A DNA stretch of 64,000 nucleotides from Glebionis coronaria (lineage: Eukaryota > Streptophyta > Magnoliopsida > Asterales > Asteraceae), in assembly GCA_025667525.1 (NCBI GenBank), contig JANFOE010000193.1:2046001-2110000 (forward strand), written 5' to 3'. The notes under the pieces are model-generated. The model had not been told where the DNA came from. It was given only the letters and a program-made list of their open reading frames with translations, and did not search any database. Position 1 is the first letter of the stretch; every line of letters begins with the position of its first letter. Below, piece after piece: positions 49,813 through 61,847 of this stretch. The position numbers were made by a program, and so were the translations under genes.

Positions 49813-50469
49813 ATTATGGTATCAGAGACAAGGCTTCGACCTGTGGGCTCTAAAACTTGACTTGTGACTAGTGGGTAGTTATCAGGAGCTTCCTAAGCCA
49901 ACGCTTGTTATTCCATGTATTTATGTTTTCAGCACCTTGTTGTTTTAACCATGATTTTTTCATCAGTATTGCTTTTACTAATATGGACTGAACAACCGTC
50001 ATCCATACTTAGTTACATGTCATTGTTTCATGCACGATGTTCCTTGTGAACTGTGGCTAATGTGGACTGAACCTGGTAGTTCATAATTGGTGACATAAAA
50101 AAAATTTCTGTTAAGTTTTGACAGCTGAGTTTCATTCATCTATTCCATGTATCATTGTCGTAGGAATTATGAATAAGTAATGGTTGATACAGGACTGACC
50201 CTATTTAGTCGCATGTGCTTTTATCGAAACTTTTAACTTTGGACCGACCCATTGGCGTCCACTTCGCTATGTCTTTGTTTTGGTGAACCGACCCACATGC
50301 GTTCACCCTCACGCAAATAAAGGTTTTCATAAACGGCATCATGCATTCACGCAATGTTTTTCATGCATAAAATTTTTCTCATGATTTATTGGCATAAATT
50401 TTTTTTATGTCCCGTCATAAGTTACTATGTTTTTTTATGACTAGTGCATTTTCATACTATCATGGTTAA
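49813..50469 (+). mobile_element. Element G: leader of another gypsy element, cut by H
   Basis: After the LTR end comes ATTA and TGGTATCAGAGAC (49817-49829), an initiator-tRNA-Met-type PBS, then about 640 bp of leader with no ORF before the H LTR starts at 50470. The rest of G must lie beyond H, outside the window. It could be a second copy in tandem with C sharing one LTR. Confidence 0.6.
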
Positions 50470-51619
50470 TGATTGTAGTAAAATACGACCTTTAGGAAAA
50501 GGTGCGTAAAAGCGGCAAGTATTAAGTGTCGGTTTAGGAAAACCAAGCACTAATGACCAATTAAGTTCGTTCTCGAGGAGGCAAGTGCGTTGTGTTAAGA
50601 GATGATATTGATTTGTGATTATATGATTGAAAAAGGAAGAAAGAATTGAGGTTAGAAGAGAAAGACGGTTACGAAAACGATTTAAACTACGACGAAAAAG
50701 GCGAACACGTAAAACCGTAAATAGTGCCAAAATTAAAATTTTAACCTAAAAATTCCAAAAAATTTCTAAAAATCTCCAATAATATTCTAAGAGTTTACAA
50801 AAATCCAAACTTGCTAAAACCTTTTAATTATTTGGATAATGACTTTTTAATGCTAGTTAAAGCCCTAAAAATCACAATTAATTATTAAAAAGCCCTAAAC
50901 AAGATCTAATAGTTTGTAAACCTCAAAAATATCCTAATTAAGCTAAAAACTATTTTTAAAAATTTTAAAACCAAATTAAACTATTTTTAAACACTTAAAA
51001 ACTATTAAAACTAATTAAATCTTAAATTAATTCTAGAAAATAATTGGAAAGTCCTAAAAATATTTGGAAAGTGAAAAAACTCCTAATTAAGTATCCTTAA
51101 CCTAGGAAAAATATAAAAACTAAAAAAAATCAAACTTCAATTTTTAATAATAAAATAATATTAAAATATTCAAAAAAAATTCAAAGTCTACTAAAAAATT
51201 CTAAAAAATTACCAAAAATCTTAAATAATGTAACTAAGACAAAAATGCAATTAAAATTTTCTGAAACCTATTTAATAGTTTTATATTGAATTTTAAAGTT
51301 GGCTAAAAATCCTAAAATCCAATAAAATCAAAAATAAGCCTTTTTGAAAACTTTCAGATTTTTACAATACCTTTTACTATTTTTAAATTACTTTTCAAAA
51401 TTTAAGTTAAAAATAATCCTAGAAAAATAATTAATAAAAGGAAAAATAAACTTTTTAAACAGAAAAGTCCTAAAACCTAATACAAACCTAAGAAAAATGC
51501 TAAACAGGCAAATCCTCAAAGAAATAAGCTAGAAATAGCTTATTTATAAGCTGCTATGTAAATAAGCCACAAAACAAACACCACTTAAATAGATAATGAA
51601 ATGAAACCTATCAGTCAAA

Positions 51620-51697
51620 GTCCCTAGGGTGTAACGGTATGTGTGATGTGTTGTGAGGAGGATGGCGCAGGTTCGAGTCCTGGCCAGTCCTTTTTTT
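51620..51697 (+). other. tRNA-like Pol III module in the H LTR (antisense to H)
   Basis: A-box-like GGGTGTAACGG (51627-51637) and a perfect B box GGTTCGAGTCC (51670-51680) lie 32 bp apart. The B box sits in a CAGG/CCTG T-arm, followed by GCCAGTCC and T7. The acceptor stem does not pair, so it is not a tRNA gene but a tRNA-derived (SINE-type) relic. The copy in the other LTR is at 63793-63870. The E LTR lacks it. Confidence 0.6.
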
Positions 51698-52579
51698 GAA
51701 AAACCTTTTTTTTTAACTTAAAAAACATAATCCAGTAACTTCAATTTACTCTAAATCAAGCAATAAACCAAAAACAAACCAGAATCAAACTTCCAATGAT
51801 AAAAAACGTGCCCAGATAAGACTGAATAACTGATGAACAAATGGTGCTTTCTTCACTTGTGCAGATTAATGTCAAGAGAACTTGACTTTTGGTTTTGTGA
51901 TGTTTAATTGGACAAATGGGGCACTCTTATACTCTGTTGAGTATAAGGAGTCAAAGGAAACTCAAAAATACACAAGCACAAGCAAAAATCAAACTTAATT
52001 AGCACAAAGATGTTTCTGATATAACTAGCACAAGTCTGGGGTGTTTTCTGATGCAGTTGGCACAAAATTGACTTTCAAACCTTAAAATCTTGCACACACT
52101 TAGACCAAAGAGCATGTAACTGATAACAATCCTTAATTTGACCTACAATCTATCACCCTACAAGCTTTGATGGCAAAATTTCTCAAAAAAAAACAAGCAC
52201 AAGAGCAGTTACTGATTATGAGCTATGTTGGACAAATTTTAACATGCAAATGATTCAAAACTCTACCAAAATGAAAACTAAGTACCAATATATCATATAC
52301 ACTATCTAAGAAGTGTTTAAACAGGTTTTTACTCAAGATTTAAATCATTAAACTCAAAATAAGCCCTAATCCAAACACCCCTTCAAAATCTGAATATGAT
52401 ATTTTTCAAAGCAAATCAATTTAAAACTTATCCAAACTGAATCTAAAGACTCTAAACATGCATATTACAACCAGTTAACTCAAATCAAACCACAAGAACA
52501 CACATAAACAACTTTGCACATAAATCATACCCAATCATACCAAATCTTAAAACTGAAAAATGGAACAAGGATTCTACCT

Positions 52580-52643
52580 TGAGGGACCTACATCCAGGTC
52601 CCTCAGTGGTTGCTTAACCACCTCCATATAGGCTGGGGCCTAT
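52580..52643 (-). other. Two hairpins in the H LTR leader
   Basis: TGAGGGACCT/AGGTCCCTCA (52580-52605) is a perfect 10-bp stem with a 6-nt loop. ATAGGC/GCCTAT (52628-52643) is a 6-bp stem with a 4-nt loop. On the sense (minus) strand a donor-like AAG|GTAGAA follows the first hairpin. Confidence 0.6.
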
Positions 52644-53053
52644 GCAGAACCCTAAACAAATCAAGCCTTCAAACCTGCTAAGAGAAATGAAAAACACAAG
52701 CAAAAGTATACTTTCTGATTTTTTTGAAAACTTATAAACCTTTTTCACAATCTTTCTCAAAAACTTTCCTTTTAAATAACCTTAAACAAATAACTTCCAA
52801 CCTATAACAACCAACCTTGAAACAAGATTTCACCAAATGAAATCTAAATTTCAGAAACTTTGAAAATAATTTTGAATTTTTAAAAAAGAACTTAAAAATC
52901 AAAGAGGCAATGAATAATAAAACAATAGTAATGGAGCCTGAGTCTTTTTCGTCAACAGTACTAAACCAAGTTTCATTCCATAACAAAACGGGTATTACAA
53001 GTTGTGACCAAAGGAAAAAATTCAGGAACAATGTAAAAGGGACACATGCGTCT

Positions 53054-53062
53054 CCTTTTATA
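53054..53062 (-). promoter_or_regulatory. TATA box of H 3' LTR
   Basis: TATAAAAGG on the minus strand, about 1.2 kb into the LTR, equivalent to TATAAATAG of E. Confidence 0.6.
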
Positions 53063-53859
53063 CAAGTCCAAAGAACTATCTAGATAACTAAACCCTAGCT
53101 CAGTAAATCCCTAAAAAGCCCTCTTGAAGAATCTTTGGATATGCTGAAAAGATGCCCTGTTTGAACTTGCTTGCTTGGCTCCCATGTGATGCATCAGTGT
53201 ACTTGGGCTCTTTTCTTCGTTGGATTTGAGTAGAGAGCAAGCAAATTCATCATAGCCTTTGATTTGGTCAAATCAGTTTGGAAGTTTGTGGTTCTTGTGA
53301 GCTGGAGAGGGGACAAGAGAGAGGAAGGTCGTTTTCTGGGTTTTGTTTTGTATTGGGAGTGGGGTTGTGGGTAAAACCCCTATGGTTAATTAGGGTTTAG
53401 GTTAGAAATTAGAGTAATTAAATCTGGGTTGGGATTAGGGTTTTTGGGATGAAGGTTGATAAACAAGCAGGTTTTGATTAGTTTACACGTTTAAAAATGT
53501 GTTTCCCACTTAATTTGTAATTAAGTTAAATAATGTTTAGTGGGAAATGACGTGTAGGGGTGACATGGCGTGGGGGTTGGACGTGATTGGTGGGGGGTTT
53601 AAGGTTGATGACGTGTAAGTCTGTGAGTGGAGAGTTTGTCTTAGGTTGTTTGGTAGAAAAGGACCCCCATGTTTCATTCTTCTTTCACATTGTATTAAAT
53701 AGCAACCAAACCCCTTTTCCTTTGTTATAAGTTTGGAAACTTGTCATTTTTGGCACAAACTCTTTATAAACTTAAAACAAGGACTAAACATGTAAACTTA
53801 TGATACTTGAAGGACTGATTTTGGCATTTTCTTCATTCTTCAAGGTTTGACTTGTTTGT

Positions 53860-54070
53860 TGACTTCTTGGAGGACCAATATTGACAATTTAGTTTTGTTG
53901 AGGGACTAAATTTGCCAATTCTTCAAAGTTAAGGGTCCTTTTTGTAATTTTGACAAAATTTAGGGACCAAACTTGTAATTATGAAGATACAAGGGTATAA
54001 AGTGTCAATTCTTCAAACTTGGAGGACCAATCTTCATAATTCTTCAAATCTTCAAGGGTTTTCTTTGGAA
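53860..54070 (-). repeat. Degenerate U3 repeats of H
   Basis: About six units of around 30 bp with GGACCAA, TTGTAATT/TTGACAATT and CTTCAAA words; the counterpart of 2530-2720 in E. Confidence 0.5.
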
Positions 54071-54279
54071 AATTCTTCATTAGGGCTTGGTTCATCGTGC
54101 GGCTTCGTTTCCCGTGTTCGTTTTTGCATGATTCTTGTGATCTTTTGTCATTTTCTCAATATCCGTACCTAAAATACACAAGCAACAAACACAAGCATAT
54201 ATTTGGGTATTTTGATGATATTTAATGCATTTAAAGCCCAATTTGGACGATGAGACTATGTATAAAAGCAGTCTCATCA

Positions 54280-54318
54280 CTCCCCCATACTAAACCATTG
54301 CCGTGCCCTCACGCAATG
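54280..54318 (-). promoter_or_regulatory. Polypurine tract and hairpin of H
   Basis: Minus strand: a CATTGC(G)TG...CACGGCAATG stem (54296-54318), then TTTAGTATGGGGGAG abutting the LTR at 54279. Confidence 0.75.
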
Positions 54319-54840
54319 CTAGAATTAAGTATCATAGCATCTCCAAAATTCATTTTTATTCACTTTTATTGAATGATAAACTAGCTATACTACTACTATT
54401 ACTACTACTTGCATTTTAGACATAATGTATGATTTTCATCGCAAAATGGGACGTTTAGGTTCATAGAATAAGAACACGTGAATGCTTCGTTAGAAAAAAA
54501 TTCATCGTCCTCGATGTTCACTCTAATTCCATGCCAAGCGTGCAACGAGATCATTGTCATTATAAGTTAGTAATGCTAACACTACTCATATGCCCTAATC
54601 ACGTACTTATCCTCCCATTATTCCTAAGTTGTATCTCTTATATTTTATTTTGTCTTGAATGTTTCACGAGGATACATTGTTTGACTTATGCGATAATAGA
54701 GATTTAGGTCTAAAAATAGAGTCCTAACGGTGTAACTAAGACCATCAAATTAATAATCCCTCCTAATAGACAACGATGTTAAAAAATTAAGTTGACAAGA
54801 AGAATCGATAAAACGGTTTTATAACGGTTTTGAACATGAG

Positions 54841-55011
54841 ACTTATTACCAAGACTTTTATACGCCCCCTAATGGAAGGGCCTTATTATCTTTGGTTTAC
54901 CTCCATCTTTTATTCAACTTCGCCATGAAGATTTTATTATGACTTCGGTCTTGCCTTGCCTTTTATTATCCACCTCATCGGTGGTTTTATTAGCCAAAGA
55001 CGTATATCCTC
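54841..55011 (-). other. Hairpin array with AATAAAA spacers (H copy)
   Basis: Minus strand stems CCACC-gatga-GGTGG (54970-54984), GAC-cgaa-GTC, CTTC-atggc-GAAG (54918-54930) and CCCT/AGGG, each separated by TAATAAAA-type linkers. E has CTCC/GGAG where H has CTTC/GAAG, a paired change. Confidence 0.5.
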
Positions 55012-55668
55012 ACGCTAAAGCGGATTTTGGATCTTTAAAGCTTCGAAGATTAAGGCTTGATTCACTTTTAATTTTTGCATAGATTTTAGGCCTTGTGAGG
55101 CTTCAAATTGTTTGCTAGATTTAGGTGAGCTCTTGAAATCTTATTATTAGGTGAAGCTTTCGATTATTCGGGTGCCAATACTTCAAAACCGTGACGCTGG
55201 CGATACCTTAATGTCTTCCTAATTTAATTACACGGAAGCTACTAGAAAAGACTAGAAACCCAACAATCCTAACTAAACCGCTAAGTCGATATTTATTAAG
55301 CAAAAAATATTTACAAGCGAAGGGAGAATAAGCAAACAACGAGAACACATTAGTTTTTGAAAGAATACGAGTACTCTACGTTTAGCATAGTAACTTATAA
55401 TTAACTCTATCATTTCTCGTCATCATTTAAGAGACTTAGCCTAATGTGTAGTTAAGGAATCAAAGCTAAGTGCTCAACACGCACGGTCGAGTCAAAAATT
55501 ACTCTTATTCTCGCCATCGGAAAATCTACATTCGTGTCTTCAAACACTTATAAAACATGAGAAATTTTTTAAAATTTGACCATTTTTAGCCTTATTTTGC
55601 AACAAAACGATAAACAAAAATATAAACTTTGGAAAGCGTGAAGGTTTGGCAAGGGAAGTATCTATTCA

Positions 55669-55711
55669 CCCCCCCCCCCCATACTAAAGTTAAACATTGT
55701 CCTCAATGTTT
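55669..55711 (-). other. Twin hairpin plus G12 tract of H
   Basis: The AAACATTG/CAATGTTT stem (55692-55711) is followed on the minus strand by TTTAGTAT and twelve G. E has GGGGAGG here, so H's tract appears expanded. Confidence 0.6.
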
Positions 55712-56113
55712 CGAGTTTAGGGGTGCAAACACCCCCATACTAGAGACGTAGTCGAATGCCTAATCTAGCATGGAAAGGGTGTAACCATTAAATTTAAAGC
55801 CGTTTATGAAGTGTGCTAAAAACCTAAGGTTAGAACATCAAAAGGATATATCATGTGGATATTGAGAAATGTCTCCAAAGCAAACGATCGAGTGCTCCCA
55901 TAAAACGAACACGAGAGGCTCCAATCGTGAAGATCATGATCTAAAAACCACAATGCACAAACAACCACGGAACAAAGGTTGGAAGGGCACAAATCCCCAC
56001 ACGTAAGCTATATTAGAAAGCGATAATATGTACATAGGATAAGCATGGGACTCCCCCACGAGGCACCTCGTTTTTGATTACCGAGTCATGAGCTCGACTC
56101 GTTCCCCTCAATA

Positions 56114-57066
56114 CTAATTATCATTGGGGAAGGTGACTTGGTCGAGGTAGTTCAAGGATGGAACTTCCCCGCCAAAGTAGTGCTTCAACCTATGTCCATT
56201 CACCTTGAAGTTAGGACCATCATCTTGAGCTAGCTCGATGGTCCCATACGGAAACACTTGAGTCACGGTGAATGGACCGGACCAACGGGATTTCAATTTA
56301 CCGGAAAAGATTTTCAATCTTGAATTAAAAAGCAAAACTTGATCCCCAATGTTAAAAACCCGGTTTTTAATTTTAGAATCATGCAACTTTTTAGTTTTCT
56401 CTTTATAAATCAATGAATTTTCATAAGCAATGTCCCTCAATTCATCTAATTCATTCAATTGCATTTTCCGGTGTTTTCCCGCGGTCTCCATATCATCATT
56501 ACAATGCTTTAGGGCCCAATAAGCCTTGTGTTCTAACTCGATAGGCAAATGACAATTCTTTCCATACACAAGCTTATAGGGAGTGCACCCAATGGGCGTC
56601 TTATGAGCGATCCTAAAGGCCCATAAAGCATCGTCCAACTTATCCGACCAAGATTGTCGGTTTTCCCCTACGGATCTCTCCAAAATCCTCTTTAACGCTC
56701 GGTTTGAAACCTCGACTTGACCACTCGTTTGTGGGTGATAAGCCGTAGAAAGCCGATGTGTAACCCCATATTTCCTTAGAACCCTTTCAAATTGGTCGTT
56801 ACAAAAATGGGTTCCACGATCGCTTATGATAGCACGAGGGGTTCCAAACCGAGAAAACAATTGCTTCAAAAACTTGACTACCACACGAGCATCATTGGTG
56901 GGCAAGGCCTTTGCCTCCACCCACTTAGTCAACCGCAACGAGAATGTACTTATTACCACGAGATGATGGGAACGGCCCCATAAAGTCTATACCCCAAACG
57001 TCAAAGATCTCACATACTTGAATGATATTTTGTGGCATTTCATCTTTTTGTGAGGCTTTTCCTTGT
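56114..57066 (-). pseudogene. Element H integrase
   Basis: Follows the HHCC finger that ends the upstream open segment, after a stop at 57069. The core begins with GIDFMGPF (first Asp) in that upstream frame; a small deletion near 56938 then shifts the frame. From there an open segment of about 270 codons has [24 protein letters not shown] (second Asp) and AYHPQTSGQVEVSNRALK (Glu), then the C-terminal PIELEHKAYWA and WSGPFTV parts. The segment ends without a chromodomain, as expected for Athila. Catalytic residues are present but the protein is split. Confidence 0.9.
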
Positions 57067-57068
57067 CG

Positions 57069-58655
57069 TTAGCATGCATCACACGACTTCACAAGATCTT
57101 GTGCATCTCGGTAAATAGTAGGCCAAAAGAAGCCGGCATCAAACACCTTTTTAGCCATGAGATTAGCACCGTGGTGACCACCCGTGGGTCCTTCATGGCA
57201 AGCTCTAAGGATGTTAGAAGCTTCGGTGCCAAATACACAACGTCGGATGATTTGATCCGCACAAGTTTGAAACAAGTAAGGGTCGTTCCAAAAGTAGAAC
57301 TTGACGTCACGAAAGAATTTTCGTTTTTGTTGAGTCGTCATAACCTTAATGATGAAGTTACCCGCATGGTAATTTGCAAAGTCCGCAAACCATGGAGTGG
57401 AAGAATCAAGCTTAGAATTCACTACACCAAGTGTCTCGAGCGGAAATGTTTCGGTGATTTCCTTGGGCTCGTAAACACTTTGGTGAGGATCTTCCAAACG
57501 AGAGAGATGATCGGCAGCTAGATTCTCGGCTCCTTTTTTATCAACGATTTTGTGATCAAATTCTTGAAGGAGGAGAATCCAACGAAGTAATCTTGGCTTA
57601 GCATCTTGCTTTGCCATGAGATACTTAATAGCCGAATGGTCCGTATACACTATGCATTTTGTCAAGACGAGGTAAGGTCGGAATTTCTCAAATGCATACA
57701 CCACGGCAAGGAACTCCTTTTCCGTTGTAGTGTATTTAAGTTGAGCCTCGGTCATCGTCTTGCTAGCATAGAGAATAGGCAAGAAGTGCTTATCATGACG
57801 TTGCCCCAAAACGGCCCCTATAGCGTAATCACTAGCATCACACATGAGTTCAAAGGGGAGGTTCCAATTTGGAGCAACAAGAATGGGAGCTTCGGTAAGT
57901 TTCCTCTTAAGGATTTCAAAGGCTCGTACACAATCTTCGTCAAAGACAAAACGTGCCTCTTTTTCAAGAAGATGTGTAATGGGTCGAAAAATCTTTGAAA
58001 AATCCTTGATGAATCGACGATAAAAGCCCGCGTGGCCTAGGAAACTCCTAACTCCCTTAATGGTTTTGGGATGAGGTAATTTGGCGATGACGTCTATCTT
58101 AGCTTGATCTACCTCAATCCTCGCTTTCGAGACCTTGTGCCCTAAGACGATTCCACTCTTAACCATAAAATGACACTTTTCCCAATTGAGCACAAGGTTG
58201 GTTTCCTCACAACGTTTTAACATTCTCTCAAGGTTCAACAAACACGAAGTGAACGAATTACCAAACACGGAAAAGTCATCCATGAAGACTTCCATCGTCT
58301 TCTCGATCATATCATGAAAAATAGCCATCATGCACCTTTGAAAGGTTCTCGGTGCATTGCAAAGTCCGAATGGCATTCTACGATAGGCAAACGTTCCATA
58401 TGGACACGTAAACGTAGTTTTTTCTTGATCACGAGGATCGATGGGAATTTGGAAGTAACCGGAAAAACCATCTAAAAAGCAATAGAAATCGTTTCCCGCA
58501 AGACGCTCAAACATTTGGTCCATGAAGGGCAAGGGAAAATGGTCTTTTCGAGTGGCTTCATTCAACTTTCGATATTGAATGCACACTCTCCATCCGGTCA
58601 CGAGTCTAGTGGGAATCAACATGTTGGCATCGTTTGGCACAACGGTCATCCCTCC
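57069..58655 (-). pseudogene. Element H RT, RNase H and integrase zinc finger
   Basis: Open for 526 codons in the same frame as the gag-protease part. [54 protein letters not shown], catalytic [17 protein letters not shown] and [16 protein letters not shown]. RNase [49 protein letters not shown]. The integrase HHCC finger follows ([11 protein letters not shown] ... SCDAC). Bounded by in-frame stops at about 58656 (upstream) and 57069. All RT active-site motifs are intact. Confidence 0.92.
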
Positions 58656-59165
58656 CTATTTAGGGACACAATGAATAGGACTCACCCAAGGGCTATCGTA
58701 AATAGGGTAAATCATTCCCGCGTCAAGGAGTTTAAGGACCTCCTTTTTGATGACGTCATGAATTTTAGGGTTCACCCTTCTTTGACTTTGGATTGTGGGC
58801 TTGAAATCCTTCTCCATTAAGATTTTGTGGGTACAAAAATTTGGATCGATTCCCTTAATGTCGGATAACTTCCACGCAATCGCCCCTTTGTGATCCTTTA
58901 GAACATCGACAAGTGCGGTTTTTTCATCATTCAAAAGTTCCTTCTCAATAATAACCGGCAACTTGTCGCCCTCCTCCAAATAGACATATTCGAGGTGAGG
59001 AGGTAAATCTTTCAACTCAACGATAGGTGGTTCCTCAAGTGAAGATTTGGGCTCGATACTCATAACCTCCTCGGGTGGAGGAAATGAGAAATCGTTGAGA
59101 AAATCCTTGATAATCGAGAAGTCCTCATCGTTGTCGAGGTTTTCGTCACAAGTACGTGGAACATT
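58656..59165 (-). pseudogene. Element H protease-RT linker and RT start
   Basis: Same frame as the neighbours, between in-frame stops TGA (59166) and TAG (58656). The linker is acidic. From about 58940 it reads VLKDHKGAIAWKLSDIKGI, HKILMEKDFKP, RRVNPKIHDVIKKEVLKLLDAG and SPWVSPIHCVPK, the standard N-terminal RT stretch of Athila/Tat elements. Confidence 0.88.
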
Positions 59166-61418
59166 TCATTCTTCCAACGTAAAACCACCACCTTCAAATG
59201 GAGTGAAGGTTGGTGTCGAATTATCAAGAATTGGATCTAACATAGTAGGATTTCCACTAGTTTCTTCATCACCAAACCCTAAAACTTCTTGTGAAAATTC
59301 CTCGCAAACCACGTCGATCATATCAACGAGGTTTATGGTAGAAACGGAATAAACATGAGAAAGTTGAGAATTTTGAGTTGCGTTTATAACAAGTTCCTCG
59401 TCGTTGAAACGTAAGGTGATCTTTCTAGCATGCACATCAATTAAAGCCATAGACGTATCTAAAAACGAACGACCTAAAATAAGAGGAAATTGAGGATCCG
59501 TGGGGATATCAACAACGATAAAGTCTATGGGATAGTAGAACTTCCCCACTTTCACAAAAACGTCTTCCGCCAAACCACATGCACGAATCGTGGAATGGTC
59601 GGCCAACTCGATAGACATTAGTGAAGCCGTAAGATTAGGAAGATTGAGCGACTTGAAGATTGCAAGTGGCATCAAATTTATGCTAGCACCAAGATCGGCC
59701 AAGGCATAGCATTCTTCCATATCTTGAATGGCACAAGGGATCAAAATTTTACCGGGATCACCGACTTTTTGAGGTATGCGATTAAGATAAACCGACGAAC
59801 AACTAGACAATTGGTGCAATTTATCCTTGTTGTTCAACATACTCTTAAAGTTAGCGGCAAATCGAGGCATCATGACCAAAGCATCGGAGAAACTCACATT
59901 AAGGTGCAACTCACGAAACATTTTCATAAAAAGCTGAAATTGGTAGTTATCGCGCTCTTGTCGTTTCTCCTTCATAAGTCTCGATGGGTAAGGCAAGGGT
60001 GGTGTGGGTTGGGGCATAGGCATAGCCTTTGGAATCTCGGGTTCCAATGTTGGTAATGGGTCGACCGTAGGTGTGGCATGAGCGGTACTTTGTGGGCTTG
60101 AAATATGCTCCTTTTCGACCACCACCTCGGGTTCTTCCTTAATTTCCTCCACCGTTGGAGTAATTGGTTGAGGAGTCGGTTCTTTAAGTGTCTTACCACT
60201 TCGTGTGGTAATCACTTTCATCTCTCCCTTCGGGTTTGAAATGGTGTTGCTAGGAAGACCACTCGAAGTAGAGGCTTTGTTCCCCATGACGGCTTCTAAA
60301 ATGGCATTAAGCTTAGCATCTTGACTATTAAACTTCAAATCTTGACGAGCGGCTTTTTGGTCAATTCTTTGTTCAAGCCTAGCATGACTTTGTTCAATCT
60401 TATTGTTTTGACATCTAATTTGATTAGCAAAATCATTTTTCAACTCATTTCTCATGTTAAGATTTTCCTTCACAAAGTTAGCCAATTCCTTGGTGTTTTT
60501 AGCCGTGTCCCTAGCTTGACTAGCCAATTGCTCTTGAATGTTTTCCAAAATCTTATCATTTGCCGTGGCGTAATTCAAAAAGTACATTGGAAGTTCTTTA
60601 GTGTAAACATTTTGAAGACCTTGACTCGTGTTTTGAAAATTACGGTTTTGATTTTGATTTTGCAATTGGCTACTAGTTCCTTGATTCCCATAGTTGTTAT
60701 TACCCTTGAAATTGTTCCTTTGATTGCTTTGGTAACCAACTTGATTGTTTCGATAATTGTTAGCATTTTGATTTGGTGGAAAACCCGGTGGAGTCAATTG
60801 ATTAGTGCGAGGAACTTGACCGTTTTGGTTATAAGTTCCCGCGGCCGCGAAGGCACTCGAAGTGTTACCACCGTTGGTAATGCACTCGGAATAATCGTGA
60901 GCTCCACCACAATAAATACAAGAAACCTCACCCGCTTTAGCCGTAGCGGGAGTGGGTTGTTCACCAACTTTAAACTCAATTAACAATCCTTTCAACTTAT
61001 CAAAAATTTTGTTTTCCAAATTAGCCTCGATTTGGCAAGCATCAACGGTGTGTGACAATGAAGGCGAAGGCGAAGACGAAGTCTTACGAACACTCGACGT
61101 GCTACGAGGACTATACACCTTAGACCTATTCTCAATGATTAACAATGCTTCCTCGACCGTCTTACACAAAAAATTACCACCAGCGGCGGCATTAAGATAA
61201 TCACGCTCATGATCGTTCAAGCCATTGTAAAACGTGTCGATTTGATGCAAGTCGGAAAAACCATGATGAGGACATTCGTGCAACAATTCCTTAAACCTAT
61301 TCCAAGCCGTTGAAAAACTCTCATTATACTCTTGCGAAAACTTTGAAATCTCGTTTTTCAAGTGCGTAGTCTTAGAGGGCGGAAAAAATTGGTTCACGAA
61401 TTTTGAAACGAGATCCTT
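59166..61418 (-). pseudogene. Element H gag C-terminal part and protease
   Basis: About 750 codons open. Gag: FFPPSKTTHLKNEI, FNGLNDHERDYL-like (FYNGL), AAAGGNFLCKTVEEA; a zinc-knuckle-like CIYCGGAHDYSEC near 60900; an Asn/Gln-rich stretch; a helical Lys/Glu-rich part; a Pro-rich linker (60000-60150). Protease: YALADLGASINLMP near 59690 (Asp-Leu-Gly-Ala-Ser), then LPLILGRSFL-type FPLILGRSFLDT. The upstream stop at 61419 is TAG where related proteins keep Trp. Confidence 0.9.
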
Positions 61419-61847
61419 CTACGTCAATATAGAATTGGGTGGCTCTTTCTCTAACCAAATTTTTACGGGCCCCACTAAGGAATACGGATAAAGCATCATC
61501 TTAATCGAGTCGTTTGAGACGTCCTTAAACTTGCAAGTGGCGGTGAGACGATTAAATTGGCGAATGTGGTTATGAGGGTTGTCCTTTTCGTCACCTCGAA
61601 ACTTGTTGTTTTGAATCATGGACAACAAACCCGTCTTAACCTCAAAATTCTCCGCAAGGATAGCGGGAATCACAATCGCTTCTCCATAACCCTCGGTGGG
61701 TGCTTGAAGCAACTCCATCATAGTTCGATTAGCCATGGGTGCTTCTTTCACTATAATGGGTTCGTCAATAGGAGACTCCTCACTAGAAAGAGTGATGGAT
61801 TTGTTTCTTCGTTTACGAGCACGTCTTGCTTTAGAGCGAGTTTGCAT
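61419..61847 (-). pseudogene. Element H gag N-terminal part
   Basis: I start at 61847 (MQTRSKARRARKRR) rather than the ATG at 61877, because the basic MQTRSK start suits an Athila-type gag. It contains a basic N-terminus, MELLQAPTEGYGEAIVIP, and the gag core FRGDEKDNPHNHIRQFNRL and KIWLEKEPPNSI. It stops at TAG 61419 and the same frame continues downstream. Confidence 0.88.

Larger units (their letters stand above)
50470..54279 (-). repeat. 3' LTR of H
   Basis: 3,810 bp, TG...CA on both strands' reading. Homologous to the E LTR but with extra DNA, including a tRNA-like block at 51620-51697. It has a TATA box at 53054-53062 (minus) and an A-rich stretch at 50740-51480, matching the T-rich stretch of E. 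Confidence 0.93.
54280..56113 (-). other. Non-coding 3' internal region of H
   Basis: Between the integrase stop and the 3' LTR, with no ORF. It holds PPT plus hairpin (54280-54318), the AATAAAA hairpin row (54841-55011), and the twin hairpin plus G12 tract (55669-55711). All three are shared with E in the same order. Confidence 0.75.

Noticed and set aside
51620..51697. Functional tRNA gene
   Set aside because: The acceptor stem does not pair and no clear anticodon arm can be drawn; kept only as a tRNA-like relic.
57063..58820. Plus-strand ORFs opposite H pol (also 59047-61971)
   Set aside because: They are shadows of the well-supported minus-strand gag-pol frame.
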